This document shows positions 17,908 to 25,382 of a DNA stretch of 64,000 bases, in pieces. The notes beneath the pieces are model-generated. The model saw only the letters and a list, made by a program, of their open reading frames with translations, was not told where the DNA came from and did no database searches. Each line of letters begins with the position of its first letter. Position 1 is the first letter of the stretch. A program made the position numbers and the translations under genes. The DNA is from Acinetobacter sp. NIPH 2699 (GTDB lineage: Bacteria > Pseudomonadota > Gammaproteobacteria > Pseudomonadales > Moraxellaceae). The stretch covers positions 343,138 to 407,137 of the forward strand of contig NZ_JAKZGL010000001.1 of the NCBI RefSeq assembly GCF_022549355.1, given 5' to 3'.

Positions 17908-19509
17908 TTACTGAAAATTACCCCAACTTAAGCCAAACCGAGCCAAATACTTTTTGACTCGGTCGCTGTCATTGGTGGTATTGCGCTGCTGGCGTGAAGC
18001 AGCAAATAGCTGGCGTCCAGCATCAGCCATCGACTTGGCATTTTCACAGACTTGAAGTACACCACGCAGTTGAATCTGATCAAACTCATCAATTTCGCTC
18101 AACTGCGTTTGATCTAAATATTTGAGGAGAATATCCACGTCTTTAGATTGGTTTTGTATGGTTCTAATCGACCACAACTGCTTTAAACGCTGAATCTCCT
18201 TTTCCACCGTTTCTGAACGGATCAGCTCGCCACTAGATAATGTCGCTAACCGCGTCACACTTGCGGTTAAATCACGGAAATTCCCCTGCCATGATGCTTC
18301 TCGAGACTTGGCAAATTTCAAATACACATCGAGTGCATCACGCTGAAAACGCAATTGCCGTTGGTGATTTGTCGCAAAGCGTTGCAATTCAAACTCAACA
18401 TTTGGGGCAATATCTTCGATTCGATCTTTAAGATTCGGCAAAAAGAAAGTCCATATATTCAGCCGCGCCCATAAATCCTCACGAAAACTCCCCGCTTGGA
18501 CTTCGACTCTTAGATCTTTATTTGTCCCTACAATCAATTGAAAATCTGCCTGAACTTCCTTATCACTCCCAACAGGAAAAAAAGATTTGTCCTCAAGTGC
18601 CTTGAGCAACATCGCTTGCTCATCTAACCCAAGTTCGCCAATTTCATCCAAAAACAGAATACCCTGATCTGCACTTTTTAATAAACCTGTCCGTGAAGCC
18701 GCTGCACCTGTAAATGCGCCTTTGATATGTCCAAATAAACTAGACATAGCACTATCACCACGTAGCGTCGCACAGTTCACATCAATAAAGCGGCCACTCA
18801 AATGAAACTTGTCTTTCTTTAATTTAAAGATTTGTTTAGCTAAATGCGATTTTCCAACACCCGTTGCTCCCATAATCAGAATCGGCGCACAAGACCGGGT
18901 TGCTACCAGCTCAACCTCGGTGATCAGCTGATTAAATTCGTGGTTATAGGTTGAAATATTGGCTTTAAGCTGTTGCCAGTTTTGTTGTTGCTCATCTTCA
19001 AAGCGTTGCTTTAAAACATCATATCGAGACAAGTCCAGATCAATGATGCGATATTCACCTTCTGAGGTTTTCAATTGATTTGGCGCACTTTGAATCAATT
19101 TGGCAGGTAAATAATTGGCATCGACCAAAAGATACCAACAGATTTGAGCAACATGTGTGCCTGTGGTGATATGCAAAAGATAGTTATTGTTTTCAGTATC
19201 AAAAGTATAGCTTTTTACAAAGTCATATAGTACCCCATAAACCTCAGCAAAATCCCAAGGATCACGAATACTCACTCGATGACCCGACACTGTAGTCGAT
19301 GGCGATACATCCTGAGCATCTTCAGCAATAAATTTGACTAAATTATGGTGTTTCCGATCATGCAATAGGACTAGCTCATCCACAATAAGGTCTTCATGCA
19401 TCAAAAGGCTTAAGGTTGGACGCCAACGCTGCCATCGATCTGGACGCTTTCCTTGATCTAAGGTAGAACCGACAAAGCCAATCACGACGGTTTTTTTTGC
19501 ATTCACCAT
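17908..19509 (-). CDS. rtcR: Sigma-54-dependent activator of RNA repair genes, RtcR
   Basis: RtcR activates rtcBA with sigma-54 RNA polymerase when RNA is damaged. Residues 1 to about 185 form the RtcR-specific CARF-like sensor (VVIGFVGSTLDQ at the N-terminus; LLHITTGTHVAQICWYLLV in the middle), thought to bind RNA ends. The AAA+ domain follows with Walker A GATGVGKSH (about residue 215), the sigma-54 loop GAFTGA (about 265) and Walker B ILFLDEIGE. The C-terminus (about 455-533) is the DNA-binding part. At 533 aa it is normal length. It is transcribed away from rtcB, as is usual. Confidence 0.95.
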   Translation of the reverse strand: MVNAKKTVVIGFVGSTLDQGKRPDRWQRWRPTLSLLMHEDLIVDELVLLHDRKHHNLVKFIAEDAQDVSPSTTVSGHRVSIRDPWDFAEVYGVLYDFVKSYTFDTENNNYLLHITTGTHVAQICWYLLVDANYLPAKLIQSAPNQLKTSEGEYRIIDLDLSRYDVLKQRFEDEQQQNWQQLKANISTYNHEFNQLITEVELVATRSCAPILIMGATGVGKSHLAKQIFKLKKDKFHLSGRFIDVNCATLRGDSAMSSLFGHIKGAFTGAAASRTGLLKSADQGILFLDEIGELGLDEQAMLLKALEDKSFFPVGSDKEVQADFQLIVGTNKDLRVEVQAGSFREDLWARLNIWTFFLPNLKDRIEDIAPNVEFELQRFATNHQRQLRFQRDALDVYLKFAKSREASWQGNFRDLTASVTRLATLSSGELIRSETVEKEIQRLKQLWSIRTIQNQSKDVDILLKYLDQTQLSEIDEFDQIQLRGVLQVCENAKSMADAGRQLFAASRQQRNTTNDSDRVKKYLARFGLSWGNFQ

Positions 19510-19530
19510 AATTTCTATAATATTTTATAT

Positions 19531-19734
19531 ATGTCTATCATATACAATACGCAATTTGATGAAAAATTCCAACAATATGCTTCATTTTACTTTTTTAGGC
19601 ACATCTTCAGGTGTACCTACACTAACAAAGAAGTTGAAACTTTCTATACAGGAAATTTCTACTTAGCCCATGATTTCGATCAATTTAGCTTAGATGAAAC
19701 AGGTCGACTTTCAAAGATCGACAAATCCTTGTAG
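19531..19734 (+). CDS. Doubtful small ORF between rtcR and the rtcB promoter
   Basis: A 67-codon open frame starting 21 bp from the divergent rtcR start. The composition is aromatic- and aspartate-rich (YFFRHIF, FYLAHDFDQF). It has no Shine-Dalgarno that I can see and I recognise no family. If it is real, its promoter would have to lie inside rtcR. If it is not, this region is simply the rtcR promoter and upstream control region. A perfect 13-bp inverted repeat follows its stop. Confidence 0.25.
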   Translation: MSIIYNTQFDEKFQQYASFYFFRHIFRCTYTNKEVETFYTGNFYLAHDFDQFSLDETGRLSKIDKSL

Positions 19735-19743
19735 CTCCCTTGT

Positions 19744-19781
19744 TATGTAATCTATCCATAACACTTAAGATAGATTACATA
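19744..19781. promoter_or_regulatory. Perfect 13-bp inverted repeat upstream of the rtcB sigma-54 promoter
   Basis: Arms TATGTAATCTATC (19744-19756) and GATAGATTACATA (19769-19781) are exact reverse complements with a 12-bp spacer. The repeat lies about 140-180 bp upstream of the -24/-12 promoter, the usual range for an enhancer site of a sigma-54 activator. By position it is a candidate RtcR-binding site. It could alternatively be a terminator for the doubtful 67-aa ORF, but the run after it is only weakly T-rich. Confidence 0.5.
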
Positions 19782-19921
19782 TCTTTTAAGATATTTTTAT
19801 ATTCAGTTAGATATATATTTTTCAAAAAATTAACACCATGTACTCTTCATAAAAAATATTTAAAATTTTATTTATATTATTTATCAATATCTTAAAAAAT
19901 TTTAAATTAGATTTTTAAAAA
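19782..19921. other. Very AT-rich spacer between inverted repeat and sigma-54 promoter
   Basis: About 140 bp composed almost only of A/T. This is the position where IHF-type bending usually brings an enhancer-bound activator to sigma-54 RNA polymerase. I do not claim a specific IHF site. Confidence 0.45.
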
Positions 19922-19938
19922 TTGGCACACTCGCTGCA
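19922..19938 (+). promoter_or_regulatory. Sigma-54 (-24/-12) promoter of rtcB
   Basis: TTGGCACACTCGCTGCA carries the invariant GG (19924-19925) and GC (19936-19937) with exactly 10 bp between them. It matches the TGGCAC...TGCA consensus closely. It lies about 90 bp before the rtcB start and next to an rtcR gene, so the assignment is well supported. Confidence 0.88.
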
Positions 19939-19980
19939 ATAGTATAAGCACACAGCATCATTGGGATCTTGTGAATATCA

Positions 19981-20007
19981 CCTGCCTGCAAACGCTTGGC
20001 AGGCAGG
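19981..20007 (+). promoter_or_regulatory. GC-rich hairpin in the rtcB 5' leader
   Basis: Perfect 9-bp stem CCTGCCTGC/GCAGGCAGG with a 9-nt loop AAACGCTTG in an otherwise AT-rich leader. It starts about 30 nt after the predicted transcription start and ends 8 nt before the AGGA ribosome-binding site. No T-run follows, so it is not a normal terminator. It is more likely an mRNA stability, translation or protein/RNA recognition element. Confidence 0.6.
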
Positions 20008-20026
20008 CTTTGAAAGGAAAATGAAA

Positions 20027-21295
20027 ATGTCTGTCGTTGAAAAAATCAATCAACAAGCTCAATTTGAACAAGAACAGCAACAACGTGCTTATCAAGTTCT
20101 ACAAAATGAAAAAAGTATGCCTGTGAAAATGTGGACCAATGGCGTACTTGTTGATGACAACTCAAAACAACAATTACTACAAACAGCACAAATGCCCTTT
20201 ATTTATAAATGGATGGCCGTGATGCCAGATGTACACTTTGGCTTAGGTGCAACGATTGGAAGTGTAATTCCAACCAAAGGTGCGATTATCCCTGCTGCAG
20301 TAGGTGTCGATATTGGATGTGGAATGATGGCGACTCGTACCAACTTAACCGCGTCAGATTTACCAGATAATTTACATGCTTTACGTACCGAACTTGAACG
20401 CTTGATTCCACATGGAATGACCAAACGTGGACGAGATCGTGGCTCTTGGGAAAATCCCCCTGAAATGGTGGATCAGGCTTGGGCTGATTTAGTTGCAGAC
20501 TTTGAATTAATCTGTGCTAAACACCCTCGCCTAAAAAATACCAATAACCGAAAGCAGTTGGGAACTTTAGGAACAGGAAATCACTTCGTAGAAATCTGTT
20601 TGGATGAACATGATCACGTTTGGATTATGTTGCACTCAGGTTCTCGTGGTGTAGGAAATGCCATTGGTAATCATTTTATCGAGCTGGCACGTAAAGATAT
20701 GCAAAAACATTTTATTAATTTACCGAATAAAGATTTAGCATATTTAGTCGAAGGAACTGAACATTTTGATGATTACTGGTTTGCTGTGGGTTGGGCACAA
20801 CGCTTTGCCATGAAAAACCGTGAAATCATGATGCAATCCGCCATTAAAGCTTTAGCAATGATTATTCCAAAACCGTTCCAAGCACGTTTGGAAGCAGTAA
20901 ACTGCCACCATAATTATGTGGAAAAGGAAGAGCATTACGGCGAAGAAGTGATGGTCACTCGTAAAGGCGCAGTTCGCGCACGCTTAGGAGAATATGGAAT
21001 CATCCCCGGTTCAATGGGTGCCAAGTCTTTTATTGTCCGTGGGCTTGGAAATCAGGAATCTTTTTGCTCATGTTCGCATGGAGCAGGTCGTGTGATGAGC
21101 CGTGCCGAAGCAAAACGCCGATTCACTGTGGAGGATCAGATTGCGCAGACTGAAGGTGTGGAATGCCGTAAAGATGCTGCTGTGATTGATGAAATTCCAT
21201 CAGCTTATAAACCAATTGAAGATGTGATGAAAGCGCAACAAGATTTGGTTGAAGTAATTTATACATTAAGACAAGTCGTTTGTGTTAAAGGGTAA
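20027..21295 (+). CDS. rtcB: RNA-splicing ligase RtcB
   Basis: RtcB joins RNA 2',3'-cyclic-phosphate or 3'-phosphate ends to 5'-OH ends, using GTP and Mn2+. The 422-aa protein shows VMPDVHFGLGATIGSV, GVDIGCGMMATRT (metal-binding Asp/Cys), GTLGTGNHFVEI and HSGSRGVGNAIG. NCHHNYV, IPGSMGAKSF and the guanylylated-histidine motif CSHGAGRVMSR follow. AGGA at 20015-20018 best suits the ATG at 20027; an in-frame ATG at 20021 is too close to it. The gene heads the sigma-54-controlled operon. Confidence 0.96.
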   Translation: MSVVEKINQQAQFEQEQQQRAYQVLQNEKSMPVKMWTNGVLVDDNSKQQLLQTAQMPFIYKWMAVMPDVHFGLGATIGSVIPTKGAIIPAAVGVDIGCGMMATRTNLTASDLPDNLHALRTELERLIPHGMTKRGRDRGSWENPPEMVDQAWADLVADFELICAKHPRLKNTNNRKQLGTLGTGNHFVEICLDEHDHVWIMLHSGSRGVGNAIGNHFIELARKDMQKHFINLPNKDLAYLVEGTEHFDDYWFAVGWAQRFAMKNREIMMQSAIKALAMIIPKPFQARLEAVNCHHNYVEKEEHYGEEVMVTRKGAVRARLGEYGIIPGSMGAKSFIVRGLGNQESFCSCSHGAGRVMSRAEAKRRFTVEDQIAQTEGVECRKDAAVIDEIPSAYKPIEDVMKAQQDLVEVIYTLRQVVCVKG

Positions 21296-21299
21296 AGTT

Positions 21300-21677
21300 A
21301 TGGAAAAACATTGTCTGAATACTCGTAAGATTAAAGCAAATGAAGAAATTGCTTTAATCTTGCCTGAGCAACCTTATTACATCATCTTGATTGTCAATAC
21401 TAATCAGGTTTTACCTGAATGGCGCAATCAGCTTTGTGAACGGATTGTCCATTCAAAAATGTGTATTCAAGCAATGGTTACAGGACATGAGTGCTCTAAT
21501 TGGGATGATATTTTAGATGAAACATATCTAGGCTTTCATAACTATCAACCACCAATTAATCACTGCTTCATGACGACTTGGCATGAAAATGAAACTTTAG
21601 AAGATATTATTGAATGTGCAAAAGTTAGTATGCAATTGGAAGGTATTTCGAAATTAGTCATTGTACACATTGAATAG
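21300..21677 (+). CDS. Uncharacterised 125-aa protein in the rtcB operon
   Basis: I do not recognise the function. The protein is small and soluble with a strand-rich first half (EEIALILPEQPYYIILIVNTN). A Trp/Cys/His-containing middle follows (GHECSNWDDILDE, NHCFMTTWHENE), then a C-terminal helix-strand (LEDIIECAKVSMQLEGISKLVIVHIE region). The ATG at 21300 lies 4 bp after the rtcB stop; the frame runs six codons further up, overlapping rtcB. Being sandwiched between rtcB and the DIP1984 gene implies induction by RtcR and a role in handling damaged RNA, but that is only inference from position. Confidence 0.75.
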   Translation: MEKHCLNTRKIKANEEIALILPEQPYYIILIVNTNQVLPEWRNQLCERIVHSKMCIQAMVTGHECSNWDDILDETYLGFHNYQPPINHCFMTTWHENETLEDIIECAKVSMQLEGISKLVIVHIE

Positions 21678-21689
21678 AAGGTAAATAAA

Positions 21690-22148
21690 ATGAAACTCGC
21701 AGAAGCACTTTTACTGCGAAGCGATCAACAAAAAAAGCTCGCTTCATTAAAACAACGGATCAATGCCAATGTATTGGTACAAGATGGTGATGAACCTAGT
21801 GAAGATCCGAATGAACTGATCAAACAGGTATTTGCTTTAACCCAAGAAAGTAATCAGTTAATTTGTCGTATTCATTTGACCAATGCACAAGCAAAGCTGG
21901 AGGACGGCAAAATTCTGCTGTCATTATTAAGCTTACGTGATAGTTATGCTGAACAACATAAGATTCTCGTTGATGCGATTGCCAATACCCATCGTGAACC
22001 TGATCGTTATAGCTCACGTGAGATCAAATGGAAGAAGATTATCCCTGTTTCTAGCTTGCAAAAACAAGCCGATGATATCAGCGCGAAACTACGCGATTTA
22101 AATATCAAAATTCAAGCTGCAAATTGGCAGATTGATTTAGTTGAATAG
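21690..22148 (+). CDS. DIP1984-family protein
   Basis: A 152-aa, almost entirely helical protein of the DIP1984 (septicolysin-like) family, recognised by KLAEALLLRSDQQKKLASLKQRI, the QDGDEPSEDPNELI segment, the RIHLTNAQ motif and the C-terminal WKKIIPVSSLQKQADDISAKLRDL. Biochemical function is unknown to me. Predicted coiled-coil segments lie at both ends. AAGG precedes the ATG, 12 bp after the previous stop. Co-expression with RtcB suggests an accessory role in RNA repair (inference). Confidence 0.82.
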   Translation: MKLAEALLLRSDQQKKLASLKQRINANVLVQDGDEPSEDPNELIKQVFALTQESNQLICRIHLTNAQAKLEDGKILLSLLSLRDSYAEQHKILVDAIANTHREPDRYSSREIKWKKIIPVSSLQKQADDISAKLRDLNIKIQAANWQIDLVE

Positions 22149-22406
22149 GCAACAGATTTTGTGAATTTAGTTCACAATCACAGCTTGGACATACTGGGCG
22201 AGTACAAGATCCTGCGTTACTCCGATCTGAGGGATTGAAAATAATTCAGGCGGCTATGGCAGCATATGAGCCGTGCATCAATCTTCACCGATCAGGCTCA
22301 GCACCACGTACCTAGTAAACCTTTGCCAAAAGCAAAGTTACTCGTTACTTCGCATTACCATGTACTGACAGTATGTTCATTTAATTAGAAAATAAGGAAA
22401 ATAGAA
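22149..22406 (+). ncRNA. Candidate structured RNA between the DIP1984 gene and rtcA
   Basis: This 258-bp gap lacks any credible open frame. It is about 51 % GC over 22181-22310 while the flanking genes are near 40 %. I see several nested pairings. TTGTGAA/TTCACAA lies at 22159-22177, and GAGTAC pairs with GTTACTC (one bulge) at 22200-22222. GATTGA/TCAATC (22233-22238 with 22278-22283) encloses CGGCT/AGCCG. GTAA-CTTTGC pairs with GCAAAG-TTAC at 22315-22341. In Salmonella, Y RNAs are encoded in the rsr-yrlBA-rtcBA operon, so an RNA gene here has precedent. I cannot assign it to the Y-RNA or tRNA-like class from sequence alone. Confidence 0.45.
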
Positions 22407-23453
22407 GTGAATAAAGCTTTGGCAAATATGCCAGCAACCATCCAGATTGATGGTTCACAAGGTGAAGGCGGTGGGCAAATTTTAAGAACGGCCCTTACCC
22501 TTTCGATGATTACAGGTCAAGCATTTGAATTAATAAACATTCGTGCTGGGCGTAAAAAACCAGGCTTAATGCGTCAACATTTGGTCTGTGTAGAAGCATC
22601 TCAACAGATTAGCCAAGCGTATGTAGAAGGTGCTGAGCTTCATAGCCAACGTCTGTACTTTGCACCGCAACATGTACAAAGTGGAAAATACCAATTCCAG
22701 ATTGGTTCGGCAGGAAGCACAACACTGGTTTTGCAAACCCTATTACCTGCTTTGTTATTGCAAAATGAAGCCAGTGAACTCACAATTTCTGGTGGTACCC
22801 ATAATCCACTTGCCCCAACAGCAGATTTTATCGAACATTGCTTTTTACCTACGCTCACAAAGATGGGAATAGAAAGCGAATTTAAGTTAAATAAAGCAGG
22901 CTTCTTTCCAATTGGCGCAGGTGAAATTCAAATCAAGATTCAGCCGTGGCAATATCGAAACAAGCTAAGTTTATTAGATTGTGGTGCTTTGCAAACTACT
23001 GGGGCTTTTGCAGCAGTATTAAATCTTTCAGAAGAAGCGCAAATCGCACAACGGGAATTAGCCACTTTAAAGAAAAGACTAAAGTTGGATACACAGCAGC
23101 AATTTCACTTAAATGGCATCAGCCAAGGGAATACAGTTTATGTCAAAGTTGAGCATCAGCATCATACTCAACTATTTACAGCATTGGGTGAAATGCGCAA
23201 AAGTGCAGAACAAATTGCCAATCATTTGGCGGAACAAGTGAAGCAATATATTAATTCTAAAGCTGTAGTGGATGAATATTTAGCGGATCAGTTGTTATTG
23301 CCTTTGGCATTGGGTCAGGGTGGCGAGTTCACCACACAATCTATCAGCGAACATACCCGCACTCAGGCAACCATGATTGAAAAATTTATCGATTGTGAAA
23401 TTGAATTTATTGAGTTGGATAGAAATCTATTTCAAATTAATGTAAAGGTTTAA
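22407..23453 (+). CDS. rtcA: RNA 3'-terminal phosphate cyclase RtcA
   Basis: RtcA converts RNA 3'-phosphates to 2',3'-cyclic phosphates through an adenylylated histidine, making ends suitable for RtcB. The 348-aa protein shows IDGSQGEGGGQILRTALTLS at the N-terminus, IRAGRKKPGLMRQH, GSAGSTTLVLQTLLPAL, GGTHNPLAPTADF and the C-terminal LALGQGGEFTT. The catalytic-His segment is SEHTRTQ. The start is GTG at 22407 with AAGGA eight bases before it. It ends the rtc operon and is separated from the first three genes by a 258-bp structured gap. Confidence 0.95.
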   Translation: MNKALANMPATIQIDGSQGEGGGQILRTALTLSMITGQAFELINIRAGRKKPGLMRQHLVCVEASQQISQAYVEGAELHSQRLYFAPQHVQSGKYQFQIGSAGSTTLVLQTLLPALLLQNEASELTISGGTHNPLAPTADFIEHCFLPTLTKMGIESEFKLNKAGFFPIGAGEIQIKIQPWQYRNKLSLLDCGALQTTGAFAAVLNLSEEAQIAQRELATLKKRLKLDTQQQFHLNGISQGNTVYVKVEHQHHTQLFTALGEMRKSAEQIANHLAEQVKQYINSKAVVDEYLADQLLLPLALGQGGEFTTQSISEHTRTQATMIEKFIDCEIEFIELDRNLFQINVKV

Positions 23454-23475
23454 GAAGCTCATCCTTGAGCTTCTT
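23452..23475 (+). terminator. Hairpin after rtcA, probable terminator
   Basis: Perfect 10-bp stem AAGAAGCTCA/TGAGCTTCTT with a 4-nt loop, overlapping the rtcA stop codon. The following sequence is only moderately T-rich, so termination strength is uncertain. Confidence 0.6.
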
Positions 23476-23601
23476 CTCAATTATCTTTTTAAAATACAAA
23501 CACTAACAATCACAATCAATAATTTCTACTTTCAGGAATTCCCCAATGATGTTTTTATTAAAAACCAATATATTAGTTTATATCCATATAAGCCTAAGCA
23601 A

Positions 23602-23985
23602 TTAATTTTTCCACACAAACTGAGAAAAACTATGCTCTGCTTTTAGGCTATTTTCAACCGCTTGGGCAAGTTGACGAATAATACTTTGAGTTTCAATCTT
23701 TTCAAACCAAACTTGTTCTTGTTGTGGATTTGCAGAGATCTCACACAAAATATGTCCCTCTGTATCTTGGAGAGAACACAGTATAGAGAGAGGTAATTGA
23801 TGATTGTCGATACAAACTTCAATTTTTTCATGTTCGTGACGAATATGTTGAGCATCAAAGCCATATTGTTCTAATTGTTTATACAGTAGTGCAGCCACAT
23901 ATTCTTGCGTGATATAGCATTCATTGGGTGGATGATCGACTACCCCATGCTTTGGGCAATCTGCTATAAATTGCAGCTTTTTCAT
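23602..23985 (-). CDS. Hypothetical protein, 127 aa
   Basis: I do not recognise a family. The protein is soluble and acidic. It has a short CPKHG motif near the N-terminus (DCPKHGVVDHPPNECYI) that could bind a metal. The middle is HEHEKIEVCIDN and the C-terminus is rich in Gln/Glu (IIRQLAQAVENSLKAEHSF). There is no signal peptide. It stands alone, convergent with rtcA. Codon use is like its neighbours and the coding strand reads cleanly, but I have no homology evidence. Confidence 0.6.
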   Translation of the reverse strand: MKKLQFIADCPKHGVVDHPPNECYITQEYVAALLYKQLEQYGFDAQHIRHEHEKIEVCIDNHQLPLSILCSLQDTEGHILCEISANPQQEQVWFEKIETQSIIRQLAQAVENSLKAEHSFSQFVWKN

Positions 23986-24252
23986 GGTATTCCCTCTATT
24001 TTTATGTTTTTTAGCTCTGGATCACAGAGTAAAACCAACTCGTACGGTAAGAATTATTATATATACAATTGTCTTTCATTGATTAGCTGATTGTCTTAGT
24101 TCTTTTGCTAAATTGATAAATTTAGACCCAATTAGATATGTACATCTTCCAATGCTTCATTTTCGGTTTTTTAAGCGTTTATAAATTTAAACCGAACCAA
24201 CGAATTGACTCAGTTTAATCTTATTCAGAAATGATTCCAAATTTAACTCAAG
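23986..24252. other. Intergenic region with a 24-kb inverted repeat
   Basis: 267 bp without a gene. It holds an inverted repeat TTCGGTTT/AAACCGAA (about 24161-24196) with a loop of about 20 nt that itself contains GTTTA/TAAAC pairing. No T-run follows on either strand. It lies about 57 nt downstream of the GST gene and could be a weak terminator or an operator. Confidence 0.4.
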
Positions 24253-25023
24253 TTAAAGACCACGCCAATCGACTCGCGCATTACGCTCAGTGGCATAAAT
24301 ACGTTGAACATATTGCCCAATCGGTAGGTCTAATAAATAGTCATGATATTCTTTGAGTTCACCTGTAAATTGTTCAATATCATCATTTTCCAATTCCCAC
24401 GGCGTACCTTTAATAAGCAATAAGGGCGCAAGTATTGAGCATACTGAAATATCAGCCAAACCAAGACGATCCCCAACCAAATAGCGTCCTTGATTATCAA
24501 TTAATCTTTGATTTAGATCAGTAATCAACTCAGTCATACGCAGTTTGGATTGAGCCACTTTTTCAGGGTTTAACTTATAATTGGTTGAGACCAAACTTTT
24601 TAGAATGGGTTTAGAGATTTTTTCAAATTGACGTAAATACCCTTGCTCGCCCATCATAATTTCTAATGGATGATCTCCAATCGTGAGCGCTTGTGCTAAG
24701 GACCAACGACGAACATGAATACCCAGCTCACCTGACAGTTTGTCAATTTCCAAAGCTTGATCACGCAATTGCTCATCACGTCGTAAAAGCGCATGCTCAG
24801 GATAAGTCTCATCAAGGTACAAAGCAATTTGTGTTGAATCAGCAATCCAGCGTTTGTCATCTTTCAGCATTGGCAATAAATATTGCCCAGACTTTAAATA
24901 GGTAAACGCACGATGAACACCTGGAACCAAATTCTGTGCCACATAATCCAACTCTTTATGATCTAACAACCAACGCGCTTTTTCACAATAATGGGACAAA
25001 GGAAATTGATATAAAATCCGCAT
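24253..25023 (-). CDS. Glutathione S-transferase family protein
   Basis: A 256-aa protein with an N-terminal thioredoxin-like GST domain (RILYQFPLSHYCEKARWLLD; the SHYCEKAR stretch holds the likely catalytic Ser/Cys). A helical C-terminal domain with QGRYLVGDRLGLADISVCSILAP follows. LPMLKDDKRWIADSTQIALYLDE is the glutathione-binding region. The substrate is unknown. AGGA is placed eight bases before the ATG at 25023, so that start is preferred over the ATG two codons upstream. Confidence 0.87.
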   Translation of the reverse strand: MRILYQFPLSHYCEKARWLLDHKELDYVAQNLVPGVHRAFTYLKSGQYLLPMLKDDKRWIADSTQIALYLDETYPEHALLRRDEQLRDQALEIDKLSGELGIHVRRWSLAQALTIGDHPLEIMMGEQGYLRQFEKISKPILKSLVSTNYKLNPEKVAQSKLRMTELITDLNQRLIDNQGRYLVGDRLGLADISVCSILAPLLLIKGTPWELENDDIEQFTGELKEYHDYLLDLPIGQYVQRIYATERNARVDWRGL

Positions 25024-25354
25024 AAACATTCCTGAGTTATTTTTCTATTGGTTCAAACATAAGCTTTGCCCTACTTTAGAAGTAAAAGCTAATGAATACA
25101 ATGTCCTTTTTTCTCTATCTTTTCTAATTTATGCGAGATCGCTTTATAAATATTCTTGGTGAGATTATTCATTTCTTTCATAGAAAAATGCTTTTTAGTA
25201 CCGTTTGGTAAATTACAGATTACGCTAAGCACATGTTTTATATACCAATCACATATCTATTTTTATGTTATTTCTCTCATAAAAAATGCTTAAGATTTAT
25301 TGTGATATATAAGCCATAACTGATGGTTTAATGGAAAAGTAAAACTTTTGTAAA
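25024..25354. other. Promoter region of the sulfur-acquisition-like operon
   Basis: About 330 bp, AT-rich, divergent between the GST gene and the operon at 25383. It must contain both promoters. I see no recognisable regulator site that I would name, no open frame and no repeat apart from the leader hairpin annotated separately. Confidence 0.5.
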
Positions 25355-25378
25355 GTGCCTCTTATCTATTAGAGGTAC
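25355..25378 (+). promoter_or_regulatory. Hairpin covering the ribosome-binding site of the first SfnB-like gene
   Basis: An 8-bp stem GTGCCTCT/AGAGGTAC (one G-T wobble) with an 8-nt loop. The 3' arm contains the Shine-Dalgarno GAGG, and the ATG follows five bases after the stem. If it forms in mRNA it would hide the ribosome-binding site. Confidence 0.5.
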
Positions 25379-25382
25379 TATC

